From the NCBI GenBank assembly GCA_963931865.1, contig OZ007505.1, forward strand, positions 4,596,824-4,660,823: a DNA stretch of 64,000 nucleotides. The letters run 5' to 3'. Below the pieces are notes generated by a model that did not search any database, was not told where the DNA came from, and was given only the letters and a program-made list of their open reading frames with translations. Position numbers and translations under genes: made by a program. This document shows positions 1 to 13,074 of this stretch, piece after piece. Position 1 is the first letter of the stretch. Each line of letters starts with the position of its first letter. The stretch comes from Axinella damicornis (Eukaryota; Porifera; Demospongiae; Axinellida; Axinellidae).

Positions 1-549
1 GCTCACACTTAGCCTTGTTCCTAAGCTGCTTGTAGGTGGCTAAGATAACAGCTCATTCCAATTAATGCACACATCTGCGATGTCACATACTGTCAACGAC
101 AGTCAAAGCGACCCATGGCTGCCAATGAGAAGACGAAAGCACTCGCCTAGAATCACTGATTTCGTATAAGCATCTTTAACCCGGCACCTGCTGGTATACT
201 TACTTTCTCTCCACGAATTACATGTAACTATTTACTCAGACCATCTTTTCCCCTACAGGAACGTGTACATGTACCAGCGAGGGTGGCGAGGAGTTTGAGA
301 ACACTATTAGAGAATTTTAATGACCTAAACTGGATAGCCTATAAGTCAGGCTAATGAGGCACTCCCACACTGCCTTGTTAGGTAATTGGGAGGGGGTACG
401 CACAAAGCCCATCGAGTGTGGGCTGTGAGAACATGCAATGGAGCTTGCCAAATAAAGTGAACCATACACGTACAAAAACTTTCCACAATGGAAAGAGTTT
501 GGACATCCTGTGAATTCTCATTCACTGGTCCATATACACATAAAGTAGA
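1..549. other. Non-coding left edge
   Basis: No coding region is supported here. The sequence near position 10 (TAGCCTTGTTCC) resembles one end of the dispersed hairpin repeat seen throughout the window. The rest looks like ordinary intergenic or 3' flanking DNA of the STPR-repeat gene on the minus strand. Confidence 0.4.
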
Positions 550-1347
550 TCACCCAATAGCAGTATACACCCTGCTATACGTACCCTTATGCTCGGACTG
601 TTGGATGTTCTCCTCGGTGTCTGAGCTCACCAACCCACTGTCCCCTGCTTCAGATTCTTCGGAATCCTCAAGTATATGCTGCTCTTGTGACTTGCTCATA
701 TGAGACCTGCGCTTCCTCTCGCGATCTGTAGCCAGCCTCTTCTGGCGGTGTTCGGCTGTTTCATTTCGGAGTTGTTCCCGCTTCCTTGTACGGTCATTTG
801 TCAGTCTGTACTGCCGTGCTTCTTCTGACTCGAACAGTCTAGTCTGACGTTTTTTCTCCCGCTCCAGCGACAGCCTCTGCTGCCGGTGCTCCTCCGTCTC
901 ATTCTGAAGCATCCTTCTCTTTCTCTCACGACCAGACTGCAGTCTTTGCTGACGTTGCTCGTCTACTGCACGACCCCTCACCAACACCTGTTGGCATGCT
1001 TCGTCTGTTTCATTCTGGCTGAGTGTGCACTGAATCGCCAGTCGGTACTGCTGCATCTCTTCTGCCTGATGCAGTCGTGAACGACGTTTTCTCTCCCGGT
1101 CCATCATCCGCCTGTGCTGTCGTTGTTCCTCTGTCTCATTCCGAAGATACCTTCTTTTTCTCTCACGACACAACCATAATTTTCGCTGATGATCATCTGC
1201 TTCGTTCATCCAAGCACTATAGTCTGTTTCAGGATGTAGTTCCTTTGATTGGGTTCGGTGACTACTTTGTGTAGTTTCTCGGTCAACAGCTAGGAGTTGG
1301 ACTGGTAGTTCACCGGCATCCGTCTGTGTCTTCATTGCTTCTTCCAT
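550..1347 (-). CDS. STPR-repeat basic protein (265 aa)
   Basis: This open frame encodes a Lys/Arg/Glu-rich protein built of about eight 23-residue repeats with the pattern NETEEhRQxRLxxxRERKRR. Such repeats match the STPR (score-and-three peptide repeat) domain known from the silkworm DNA-binding protein FMBP-1 and from animal zinc-finger proteins, where it forms helical DNA-binding units. The repeats run from about residue 45 to 215. The tail is acidic and Ser-rich (EDSEESEAGDSG), and there is no zinc finger. The start is the first Met after an in-frame stop. A possible splice donor (AGG|GTACGT, about 578-585) lies near the 3' end, so the final ten residues may be replaced by another exon. 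Similar Arg-rich repeats also occur at the N-terminus of some Helitron helicases, so a transposon remnant is an alternative. No helicase sequence is seen nearby. Confidence 0.55.
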   Translation of the reverse strand: MEEAMKTQTDAGELPVQLLAVDRETTQSSHRTQSKELHPETDYSAWMNEADDHQRKLWLCRERKRRYLRNETEEQRQHRRMMDRERKRRSRLHQAEEMQQYRLAIQCTLSQNETDEACQQVLVRGRAVDEQRQQRLQSGRERKRRMLQNETEEHRQQRLSLEREKKRQTRLFESEEARQYRLTNDRTRKREQLRNETAEHRQKRLATDRERKRRSHMSKSQEQHILEDSEESEAGDSGLVSSDTEENIQQSEHKGTYSRVYTAIG

Positions 1348-3685
1348 CTTTTGGTGGCCATTCCATAAATGGGTCCATTAGGTAACAGCACGTAATGTAC
1401 ACACACACATACCGTAAAATGAAACTATGTACTCCACATCATTCACAAGTCATATGATGGCAATTTTGTATCATTGCATGCTCCTTATCTATAGGTTAGG
1501 ACTAGAGTCTTGGAACCACACCCTTCGTACGAGAAGCAAGGAAGGGTCTGGTCTTGCCACATGCCTACATTTGAGTTGTCCACAGCTCACAGGTCAGAAT
1601 GCTGACCTGACAAATTAGAATTGCTGTTGCAAATGACGTCATGGAAATGGCAGGATTTCAGCGTTGCCAGCGAGTAGCTGGATATTGTAAATCGCTGGCT
1701 ATGCGTGTTACCCTCGAGTGTTTGACAAGAATTGAAGGGAGGAAAGAGCAAGTCAATAGTGATCGTATGCGTGGTATTGCCACTGACTGCTTATTACCCA
1801 CGCATAATTGCATTCCATAGGGACAACTTAAATGTAGGCAATGTGCCTAGACCCCTCCTCGTTCCCGTGCAGTGTCTGGTTTTGAGACTAGCCTGAGGTA
1901 TATATACCTTGCCAGTCTACACCACCCAACTTAGAAAATAATTTGGGGTCTTTTCACAGTCCCATTGGCAGCCAAACCTACTCTACTCCCAAACATTTGG
2001 CTTTAGAAACCACAGACAAAAAAAGTTGGCAACAAAAGAGCTCAATACGAATTGAGTACTAAAAATCTTACTGTTGTTTCATACAGCCACAAGACACACA
2101 GATACCATGGTCAAACAGCAGCTCATCCAATTCCTTAGGTACTACGCATGGCGCCAAAACAATACAAAAACGGGTTCACCACAATCAATTTTTGACACTT
2201 AAATAATGGCCCCGCCAAACGCCATTTTGAAAATATTCACGGGGAGGTAGCTACAGGGATGGGCTTGGGTTTTTGAAGCGCTGTGAAACGCCAGCGGTGC
2301 TAGCGCCCCGAAGACCAGCTAGCAAGACTTACCATCTAGTAACATTAACAACATAGGTAAACAACAAATACGTAAACAAGACCAAAAGAATTCACATACG
2401 GCAAAAAAACGGGGGAGGGAGGTCAAGGCGGCAAGTTGAAAAGTGACGAACAGCACCCGTTAACTTACCACTGAAACGAAATGCCGACTTCTGAGTCTTA
2501 GAAACGCCAATACTGGCAATAGGAGGCACAGGACACGAAGGACTTGACAAAACTGAAACTTGTGCAACCACAGTGCTGAATGGGCACACACTCCAACCAT
2601 GCACCCCTCACACACACTTGGGCCATATAAAATTGTATTGCTGCCTGTGTTTTGCATGCGGAGTGCCCATCCAATCAACAACCGACTGGTCAGACCGGTT
2701 TGACTGCTTTGATGTCACATATCATGTGAGAAGCTGCACTTGACTTCCATATATGGAAGCAGGAAGTTCAGAGACTTGGACAATCCAGCTAGGGTGAGAA
2801 CCGATATTAGGGTATCGATCAACACTTTTTGGGGGTACCACCCAACCAGATTTGATAACTCCCCAATGAAATTGAAACCGGTACGACTTTTGCAAATCAA
2901 GTGCTCAGTCCTAAATCAGGAGGGTCGTTAACAGTAGGTATTCATATGCCCAAGCATCCCTACGAGTGCACGTAATCCAAACTTGGAACTCCTTGTAAGA
3001 CATCCAGACTACCGGACGCATCATGATGAATTACACCATTACTGGACAGAAGTACCTCTTAGCTAGCTAGTTGCAAAATGGAACCCTACGCATCTAGCTA
3101 GCTACTATTTAGACTATACGTATCCACTACTACTACATGTATTGGGGAATGTATATTAAGTGTATTTATCGAGCGGGATCATTGCCAAAATTGATTCTAT
3201 TGTAGTTTTACATGAATGCCACCATTGTCAACATACCATGCATGCCGATCACATGACCATGTGTACCTCCACACGTACACATATATGACCGGGCCTGGGA
3301 CCACACAATTATAGCACCTGAAGAAGCCACTTCTGACCTCAAGCCAATGATAGTTAGGTATGTGGGAATCATAGCGGTCACACCAAAAAAAGGCGAACAC
3401 AATCTCACATGCACACAGTAACATTGAAAGCCAACAAGTTGCTCTAAAATACTTCAGATCTCAAACATAAGACTACAAACAATACTATATCCATGAGAAA
3501 CACAAGATGAATAAACAGACTGAAACTGTCGATCATGTATATTATCACTGTAAGAAGGAAGAAGTGCCACATGCCATGCGGGATCATGAGGCACAGTTCC
3601 CAGCAGACACGAGCAAGTTAAATGTGCAAGGAGATGACTACTATTACAAAGGACCTGGAAGACTGAGAGAGAACCATGACATTCA
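1348..3685. other. Non-coding spacer with a foldback element
   Basis: This stretch between the STPR gene and the MAU2 stop codon has no convincing coding frame. It contains the foldback at 1500-1892. A strong minus-strand donor (CAGTG|GTAAGTTAAC, near 2465-2475) could end an untranslated first exon of the STPR gene. The remainder shows nothing I can name. Confidence 0.35.
1500..1892. repeat. Foldback (MITE-like) element
   Basis: Positions 1562-1581 and 1821-1840 are inverted copies with one mismatch. The similarity continues outward in gapped form through TAGAGTCTTGG/GGTTTTGAGACTA to about 1500 and 1892, giving arms of roughly 80 bp around a 240-bp centre. No transposase frame is inside, which fits a non-autonomous element. 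Target duplications are not clear. Confidence 0.5.
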
Positions 3686-5506
3686 TCATCCAGGCATGTG
3701 ACCCTGTGGACTATAATGTCTGAGTGGTGATGCAGTTGGATTTGGATTAACTCCTTGCATGTTCGAGCCATTGGGTAGAAGCTGGATGCTCTGTCCATGA
3801 TAAGGACTACCATATGAATTCATTACAGGGACCATGCTGTGCCCCTGAGGCAGTGTCATGCCACAAAGTGCAGGTCTGCTAGGCTCCTGGGATAATCTCT
3901 GTAGAACATTCATGTGGCTGAGATGGGGCTGTCCGTGCACTTGCTTTGATGATGGCGAGCCCAGGGAATGATGGAGAGCAGGAGGCATGGCAGAGGGGTT
4001 GACTGCATACTGTGTCGCTTGCAGGTGCCCGCTTGGGCTATGGGCAAGCATGGCTTGCTGATGGTTTCGCATGCTGGCCTGCTGGAGAAAGTACTGTTGC
4101 TGAGCTTGGGCCTGCTGAAGCATCATTTGCTGCTGAAAGGCTTGCTGTTGTTGCTGAAACAGTCTCTGCTGCTGCAGTTGCTGCTGCTGCAGTTGCTGCT
4201 GCTGTTCACTCATACTGGGTGATCGGCTATGCATGTGCTGCAGTGCTTGTGGGCTATAATGCTGAAGTACATTCTGTTGCTGTGCCAACGCATGTGCTTG
4301 TTGCTGCAGCTGTTGTTGCTGCTGCTGATGTCGCAATAGGAGAGCTTCTTGTTGGTGCTGGTACAGCATTTGAGGACTATGGGACTGAACAATGGGTGAT
4401 CTTGGGCTAGGCCTTGTCTGCTGATGAGGACTTCTCCGGTCTAACTGTACCTGCATCTGATTTACAGAGGGTGTGGGACTGTGGGGACTGGGATTAGGTG
4501 AATGTAATATGGTTTGGTGGGGGAGTGTCGGACTAGTGGTGGGATTGAGGATAGCTTGTGGTGAAAGGGATGTCATGTTCTGATAGGGACTGCCACCTGC
4601 AGCTATTAGTAGTGGTGAAGATTGCATTTGTGTGGGCACTGTGAGTTGTGACTGTGGCTGTGGAGGAGTGGTGCGCTGTAAATCTGGTGCATTGGGAATT
4701 GGGGGCTGAGTGTGCTGTTGGGTAGCCAACTTGGGAACTGGGGATTGAGTGCGCTGTTGGGTAGCCAACTTGGGAACTGAGGGTTGAGTATGCGCCAACT
4801 TGGGAACTGGGGGTTGAGTGTGCTCCGAGGGAGGTGGAAAATGTAGTTGCCTTGGAGAGCTTGCAATGGGACTGTTGCCATTAATCTTAGTCAACCGGAT
4901 CTCAGGTGTCTTCAATGCTATTGGGCTACCTCTTAGTGTTGGACTAGCACCGTTGGCCCCATTCGGGTTCTCCCTCAACACTGGAGTGGATGAAGAAACG
5001 TTTTTCAAGCTAAGAGAAGCAGGGGCATTCTTCCTGATGCTGGTGGGTGTTTCACGGTGATCACGTTTCCTTTTGGGTGTGTGGTGGTGAGAAGACGGAA
5101 ATTGCTGGTGCTTATGTAAAGGACTTTGAAGGTTATGTTCTGGTGTTCTCTTCTGTGCAACACTGTTTGCCCTCTCCGCCACCTTAACACGATCTATTTC
5201 CATTTGCTCAGCTTCTTCACTTCTGTGCATATATGTACCATCATAGTTCAAAGTTCTAGTGGACCGAGGTACATCCCGATTTCTAACTCTTTCAGGGGTG
5301 GTGGCAATACCTGTCAAGTGCATATGTTCCTGTTTCAACTTCAACCCATCCAAAAGCGGAACCTCACTTTTCCTGGGGCTCATTGTAGCTGCTGTCAGCG
5401 AATCACCTTTCACAAATACATTAGCACTGCTTGGGCTTGTAAGCAAGATGTCTTCACGGGTTGGCTTTGAAGCAGATTTCACTATCGGCCACTCTCCAAC
5501 TGTCCA
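3686..5506 (-). CDS. MAU2: MAU2 last exon: Gln/Pro/Ser-rich C-terminal extension
   Basis: The exon opens after a clean acceptor (CTTTTTGCAG) with [10 protein letters not shown], which lines up with the end of vertebrate MAU2 (WTDGPPP). It then runs open for about 600 more residues. Visible features are a basic cluster TPKRKRDHR that could be a nuclear signal, many SP and TP sites (TPER, SPRK, SPRQ, TPEIR), four imperfect repeats of [13 protein letters not shown] at about residues 235-285, and long poly-Gln tracts at about residues 395-475. Low complexity suggests a disordered region. Mononucleotide and CAG-type repeats may vary between individuals. It could be a protein-binding or condensing tail; this is inference. 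Confidence 0.8.
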   Translation of the reverse strand, partial: WTVGEWPIVKSASKPTREDILLTSPSSANVFVKGDSLTAATMSPRKSEVPLLDGLKLKQEHMHLTGIATTPERVRNRDVPRSTRTLNYDGTYMHRSEEAEQMEIDRVKVAERANSVAQKRTPEHNLQSPLHKHQQFPSSHHHTPKRKRDHRETPTSIRKNAPASLSLKNVSSSTPVLRENPNGANGASPTLRGSPIALKTPEIRLTKINGNSPIASSPRQLHFPPPSEHTQPPVPKLAHTQPSVPKLATQQRTQSPVPKLATQQHTQPPIPNAPDLQRTTPPQPQSQLTVPTQMQSSPLLIAAGGSPYQNMTSLSPQAILNPTTSPTLPHQTILHSPNPSPHSPTPSVNQMQVQLDRRSPHQQTRPSPRSPIVQSHSPQMLYQHQQEALLLRHQQQQQQLQQQAHALAQQQNVLQHYSPQALQHMHSRSPSMSEQQQQLQQQQLQQQRLFQQQQQAFQQQMMLQQAQAQQQYFLQQASMRNHQQAMLAHSPSGHLQATQYAVNPSAMPPALHHSLGSPSSKQVHGQPHLSHMNVLQRLSQEPSRPALCGMTLPQGHSMVPVMNSYGSPYHGQSIQLLPNGSNMQGVNPNPTASPLRHYSPQGHMPG

Positions 5507-8500
5507 CTGCAAAAAGATTAGCATATACATGCTAAGACATGCATAATACAGCTTGGAATACTTTAAGACACTCTAAATTTGCAAAGTATTTGAGATGATT
5601 GACATTACGAATGAATTAGAACTTGAGGCAATATTAGTCTAGAAGAGCAGTGTGAGCATGCTAGCTAGTATAACGATGCATGGCTACAGTGTACATACAG
5701 TGATCATGGTTGTTGTCTAGCTTCCACACATGCAGTAATGGGCACTTTCAGGTTCCATATTTAGTGGGAAATGAGATTTCAGACATCTGAGTTAAGCACA
5801 ACAAACTGTATTTAGCTACGCATGTTTCCGTTGACTATAAGCGTGCAATGAATTTAAACTCCATCCTAACGTTTCACATCACAAAGCATTTGTCCACAAC
5901 ATGATATGCCATCTTGTACCTGCACTAAGCTGTGGTGTGACGACTTCAGAGCACCAGCCTGGTCTATAAGAAAGAAAAGACAGTTCCTACTAAAGTGAGA
6001 TGTGTCATTAACCACAACTAATGATGGTGATCACACAGTGAATAAGTGTTTACCACCACTGAAGGCCATTGGGCACAATACATTACAGACATAGGAACAA
6101 AGCACATATCACGATTGATACTGATCAGAATATCACGATAACGATGTTAAGAAATCACCAACCATGCAGCACACACATTGAGAATTATGCAAACTACTCC
6201 GGTGAAAGAATGGTGTTATCTTTACCTGAACAGGATAGCAATTAACTTAACAGCTGAATGAGTGCCTAAGCTCACAATAAAGGAAAAGCTTTTGAGCAAG
6301 AAGCCAAGCACTCCTACATGTAATTATGTTACTGTAGGTGATTCATATCACATTAGTTGTATCTTTACAATCATACTACGATATACGAGAATGAATCACA
6401 ATATGGCTACTATCACAATTATCGCTCAGCAGTAATTCTTGCAGTTTCAATACAACAGTTACAAAGTAGCCATGCCCTCATAGCCAGGCCTTCACTCACA
6501 CTTCATCGCTTGCAGCATAAAAAGGACAGGAACATAATCTCAAGTGACTGACATACGATGGAAGGATGGGTATATAGGTGAACAATAGGCGGAACAAACT
6601 ACAAGCATGAAGCATGAACTAGTAATGGGCAAACAGCATGCAAACAGCTGCCCTGCTCGGCTGATGATGTCATGAGACCATGTGTCAGGCGTTCCCCTAC
6701 TTGCAATTGAGGAGGCGGCATTGGGAATGAGGCTATGTACTTAGCCAACCTGAATGCAGCTCCTGGAGTACTTTAGAACACTTCTCTCTTGCAGACAACT
6801 CACTGGGCTGATCACCAGACAAGTGAAACAGATCTGGAAGGTCAAATCATCAGAGAGATTGTGCCATGAAAAACTTAGCACTCAAAATATGAACTTGCTC
6901 TCCCCAACCTACAAACAGGACGTGTCAGATCTTGGTTTGCACAATTATGAAGCAGTCAAGCAACAGAGGACAGAGGTGTATGCGCGAACCAGTGTCTATC
7001 AAGTTAGACCCTCTTGCAAAGCTGGAATACGAGGAAGAGTGAAGGAAAAGCTCTCCCACTCTTCTCTTCACTCCTTCTGCAACAGACACCCAGCCTGGTA
7101 GACTAGACAGTTACCAAGTAGTACCGTCTCGCTGATGATGTCATGAGACCATGTGTCAGGCGTTCCCTACTCGCAATTGAGGAGGCGGCATTGGGAATAA
7201 GGCTATGTACTTAGCCAACCTGCGCAATCATCCTGTTGCTATATTGCAATTTGCCTAGTATGAAATCGTAAACTGAAGATGTAAAAATAAAAAGGAAAAG
7301 TAATGTCTCTGCCCGGGATCGAACCGGGGACCTTGTGCGTGTGAGGCACACGTGATAACCGCTACACCACAAAGACATCTGAACAACCTCTGTAACATAT
7401 CAGGTTCATGCACCCTTCATACTAATTGAACAATGCAGATCCTTCATGTGTGAATACGTGACCTTTGGCATAGCAACTACAGTCTATGAATACATTCAGG
7501 AGCACACACACATGGCTTCCAGGAGCCCATCCACCTCCTCAAGTACATTCACGTGTAGGAACCACTCAATCCACATGGAAGACGTAACAAAGGGCGCTCA
7601 CTCCCATGAGTGATATACTGTCTGCTACAACTGACTGCTGGCTACATCTCAGAAACGATCACATGACGTACTTTAAAGCGTACTTTAGCAAGCATAGCTA
7701 CCACTAATGGTGCATTACCTGGTTAGTTAGAGCATTTGGCTCAAGCATTATCCCACCCTCGACCATTATTATCCTTGTGCACTAATCCCTGTAACGCACT
7801 ACAAACTGGTACAAATATTACTTGACTGGTTTTGACTGCATAATTGTACTGCACTCCAATTTGTCATAAACAAAGTCCATCATGTGATCTGGCCTTCAAA
7901 CAATGCCACTGGCTAACCTGCCAACAGAGTAGCAGCCCAGACCTGCAGTTTCTTATCGGGGATCTTCGATGCAAGCTGCATCGCTGGATTCACCATGTCC
8001 ATGGTCTCCTGTGGAGATAAACACACGCATTAGTCACATGACTTTCAACTTACACCTTAAATGGAGTCACATGATAATCAGGGCATGCTTTACAACGTAT
8101 GCCACATGATCCTTTGTGGTGTGACCTCGGATTACTCAACTGAGGTCACATGACTAGTAACACTTGTCGCATACACACACTGTGTATACAGAGACTGCTG
8201 AGGTTCAGAAACAGTTTAAGTATCGATTAATCATATCATATTGGACAATGGTCACTCGCAGCATCCTCGGCAGAGACTACGAAGCAATAAGAATTCAAAC
8301 ATCTATACCGACCCAATTTGGTATAATTATGTATATGTTGATACACCAATCACTGGCACAACATAGGATTAATCTGGTGCATGAGGATCGTATACCAATA
8401 TTATTGGTCAGAGTGCATTAAACTGAAGGGAATTTGTACCACTACTACACAGCATCACATGTACCAATAACTCTAGTTATTGCACACCTAACTAGTGTGC

Positions 8501-11500
8501 AACGTTTCGCTGTGATGTGATCGAATCAATTCGGCTGAAGGACAGAAAAAAGTTTTACCCAGAATGTGCTGCCATTGGCACCAGTTCGGGTATAGGCGTG
8601 CGGTGTTTCCACCTGGTCACTGGGCGGTGTGGGGAGCCGACATGCCTGGAATGACAGCTAGTGTGGGTACAGTACCTAATGCAGCCAGACATGTGAGCAC
8701 AATTAGTAACCTGATATCCTGATATACTGGGTAAAACCCACAACTATGTGATACCTTCCATATATAGTCAAACACAAACCCACCCGCTCAACCAGTTCAA
8801 CCAGTCCAACCAGTGTTGAGGGGTCATTCAGGTGTTACACTGAAACAAGCATTCCAGCAATGTGTCCAGTCAATTGTAATTTGTGACCCGACGTTTAGCT
8901 TCTGTACAGTCCCTCTCCAAGGACGGAGGTCACTCTAATAGGTTGCGATCCATATACGGTAAAGTGGGTGTGGCTTATGTACAGTCGGACTAGTTTTGAT
9001 TGTGGGGTAAATACACTGTGTTTCCAGGTTTCGAGGGCAAAAGTGTATTGTGAGTGAATAATTTAATGTGTAGTACGCAATGATGTTTATGACCTTACAA
9101 CAAACGCATTATTACTCTCACAATCAAACTAGTCCTACGGTACACTGCACGTCCGGGACTGTTTCAGTTGGGGTCAGCTGCATATTAATTGGTATACATG
9201 TACATCATACAAGGAATTGGGGTCTTGGCTTGGCTTGACTACCCTTGAGGGGTTTACCACAATGGTGGCTAACGAGGGCCTGGAGAAGGCAGAGCCTATT
9301 GAACTAGGTCCCCCGGGACTGACGGGTCCTATTGTAAACGACAGGTCCTATTGTAAACGTGCAGTCTTGATTTGGGGTCTAGACAAATTACATCTGTCTA
9401 CTGTCAATTGCTGCACGTAGTTATCAGTTATCACATTCTGTGAACACGGCTAGTCACAAAAGATGACAAACACGGCTAGGTACAGAGGATGCCAAACCTG
9501 ATAGGGGTCAACAATGACAACTTTTGGCGCACTGGAGAGAACAGTAGATGCGGCTCTGGCACCGTTAGCCTCATTCCCAAGCCCCGTTCCAGCTTTTGTT
9601 GCTTGACAGTGAACAGATGTAATTTGTCTAGACCCCAAATCAAGACTACACTTTCACCAGGTGAGCAAAAGTACTCCAAGACAAATATTCTGAACTTTTG
9701 GCGATCTAGAGAGAACAGTAGGTGTGGTTCTGGCACCGTTAGGTCCGTTAGCCTCATTCCCAGGAGGGTTTGTCCCTTGCAGTAAGCGACAAAAGCTGGG
9801 GCGGGGCCTGGGAACGAGGCTAGGCACCATAGAGTCAGTTCCGATTCCTATTTAGAGCACAACAGTTGCTTCTACTGGTATCAATTAGATGCCCTACAAA
9901 TGAACTTCACCTGCCCACTCTGGCGCTAGGAAACACCTACAAAGCCATACAATGACAATCTCATGGAATGCCAGGCCAGGTACATGTTCATACAAGTGCA
10001 AGGTAGTGACCCCATATAAGCACCATACAGTGCTGCTACAACAACCCCACCCAAATTTCTGCCCCTCGCATCCATCTATCTATCATCTATCTATTCAAGT
10101 TTGTTGCATTACATCATTTAAATCAGAGTACGTATGTGTACCATTTTACGTCAGTCTAGAATTGAAAACGAAAGGTGTAACCAGGACGACAGAAGACGGC
10201 AGCGACAGGTGGAACTCCGGCAGACGTTCTACAGCAGAAGTTCGACAGCAGGAGTTCTGCAAGTCAGACTTGCTGAACCCCAACATAATTTCTCCTGCAG
10301 CCTGGGAAAGTGGCTAACAGGGAGTGAGGTATCATGTCTCATGTGTGAGTGACGTCATGATACGTTGTGAACTCAGGAGGAATAAACCACAAGTGTTACC
10401 TCATCCAAGCGTACAGCGTGCACTCTACACACGGCCTTGCGGTTTACTCGGGAATGTGTCACTCCTCCATACGTCGAGATTACATCCACTACGTCACTTG
10501 CACATGACTAGTTTTACCAGACCTTCCCCCGCATTAGTACTGCAAGCGACAAACACTGGGGTGAGGCCCGGGAACGAGGCTACAAATGTAGCTGAGTGTA
10601 GTACTAAGCTTAAGTAGCTCCACTAGCGATCAACCAATTGGAATGGAATGAGTCTATATTATGAGTGTGACCGTGACATTTCAATGCGAGATGAAACTCC
10701 TTCCATAATTGATGTTCAAATTTTGCTGTCAACTTTTGGCCGTGGAAGTTTGAAGTTGCCAGGCTGTTTCTCCTACTGCTTGGAACAAGCCTTAGTGTCT
10801 CCCAGGATAAAAACAGGAAGAGACGCACTGGGACAAAATACTCTCCCACTGATGATTATCATCCGCCTCACACAAAGCAAAAGTGTGCTATGAATACCAT
10901 AAAGCTAAAACCTCCTCCACTTCCTTTCACAGCCGGGTGCTACATCTGAATTGCGAAAGGATGAATGTGGTATATATACATGGGTGTGTCCTCAACAAGG
11001 ACATGTGTTTCCAAGTCCTCCTTAGTGACTGTGGCCTTCCTCATGCACTCACATGTACCTCCCTACCTCAATCCCCCCCCCCCCCCCCCCCATCCTCAAA
11101 TCCAACAGCATGTGACCTGTACATTTCTCAAGGTGCATCACCACCTCCACACACCACACACCCACACAGCACACACCTTGGTGTTTCCAAGAGAGAGGAA
11201 TATCTGTCCGAGGAGGATAAGGGAGCAGGTGGTGAGCTTGTTGAGGTCACCACTATTGGATGTCACCAGTGTCTCCCGAAGCTGGCGCCTACACAGTGCA
11301 AGGAAGTGTACAAGTGGTAGTATTACATGACATACACAGACCCTCGTAGATATTCTCACCCGAGCGTGATGTACACGGTCACGTGGACATTCCTGGGTAA
11401 ACCACAAGGTGACATGTACAGAGTGGGTGCTATGCAACCGACCACCAACCACAAACTTGCATTCAACAGTGACTGAACGATCAACATAGGGCACTCTTGG

Positions 11501-13038
11501 CAACATTTCTCAGGTTCAGAAAGCTGCCCCACAGCTGTACAGAAGTCCAAAGCCAGGAAATACAACCACATACAGTCCGACCCACCATGGCCCACCCAAT
11601 TCTCAGGCCAGGTAGTTTTTTTTTGGACCTGTCGCTCCATCGCGACATCGAGCGTCGAGGCAACATCGAGCGCTCAGCTCAGTCGATCGACACTCGCACT
11701 CGTACTCGTGATCGGGTCATAGCCTCGTTCCCAGGCGCCTGGGAACGAAGCTAATTATAAGCTGTAGGCCCCGCCCGGCTTTTCGTTGCTTCGGAGAGGC
11801 GCGCGGGCCTGGGAACGATATGTTGCGCGAGCAAAATTTGAGCAAGAAAGAAGCACATGGCAGCCGCTGGACCTGCAATCCTCTGGAACTTGCAGTGCAA
11901 TGCATGAAGGTGCCACGAGAGCCTATCCTGATAACTGAAAAATGAAGGTGAAAATTTTCTTTTGCGCTTCGCGCAGACTGATCGGCACTTCACACCTCTG
12001 CACACTGCCTTCGGCAGCGTCCAATGGATTATGGCCCACCCTATATCTTTTACAGTGATCCGGCCCTGGACAGTTGAATACTTTTAGAAGCTAATGAGCA
12101 TCACACCAGACATAAAACAGACAAGGTAGTAGGTAGTACACGAACAAGTACATGATATAGAGAACTAGCAAAGTAAAAATCAAACTGCAGTAAGAAAGAT
12201 ACGCTTAGAGGCACTTCTCTCCATTAATCGTCCTTCTCGTATCAGCGTAACTACACTCCAGTTGTGTGTCAGTGGGTACTCACTTGGCTTCATGTAGTTT
12301 GAGCTGACAGAAGGAGTGGAGTCCCTTCACGTAGTGCACTGCTGCCAAGAGACTCTGACAACTGGTGTTGGGGTTTTCTAGTGATTGCATCAGTGCTGAG
12401 AGCTGGGGGGGGGGGGGGGGGGGGAGGGAGGGAGGGAGGGAGGGAGGGAGGGAGGGAGGGAGGGAGGGAGGGAGGGAGGGAGGGAGGGAGGGAGGGAGGG
12501 AGGGAGGGAGGGAGGGAGGGAGGGAGGGAGGGAGGGAGGGAGGGAGGGAGGGAGGGAGGGAGGGAGGGAGGGAGGGAGGGAGGGAGGGAGGGAGGGAATA
12601 AACAGCACAATGTACATACCTCAGATCAAATGCCTCGGAACAAAATAGCTCTCAACCAGTTTACACATTTCCCTAACCTCTGTACTCCTCTCCTCTCCCA
12701 TCTTCATGTAGGCCACCGCCAGGTTCAGGGACACAAACACACGCAGATCACCACTGTTGGTATGCTGCGAAGAATGCGGATAGGTATGTGTACAAATCCA
12801 GCAACGAAAACTTGTGTTAGGCAACAATCGTAACTGAATGCACACAAAACAATCCAAGTGTTGTGTGTTTGTATCAGAAACTCAGGGTTCAAAGTTCCGT
12901 GTATTTGGGGAGTACTACTCCAACTCTCACTTGTAGGGCCGTGTGGAATTGTGAGACAGCTCTGTCCAGACCATCAGTAGCAAATGCATACAATCCCTAT
13001 CGGGGAGAGAGAGGAGGGAGTTGAGGCAAGAGCGAGAA

Positions 13039-13074
<36 letters not shown>

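Larger units (their letters stand above)
5964..7917. other. MAU2 intron holding a direct-repeat pair and tRNA-Val
   Basis: This is the MAU2 intron between the [10 protein letters not shown] exon and the short DQAGALK exon. It carries the direct-repeat pair at 6660-6752 and 7131-7222, and the tRNA gene at 7304-7376. The rest of the intron, including 5964-6659 and 7377-7917, shows no feature I recognise. Confidence 0.5.

Noticed and set aside
4012..4410. Ala/Val-rich plus-strand frame
   Set aside because: It is the antisense shadow of the MAU2 poly-Gln exon.
12290..12610. Open frames of Pro-Pro-Ser-Leu or Gly-Gly-Arg-Glu repeats
   Set aside because: They are translations of the (GGGA)n microsatellite and are open on both strands; the real coding part is the MAU2 exon 12284-12402.
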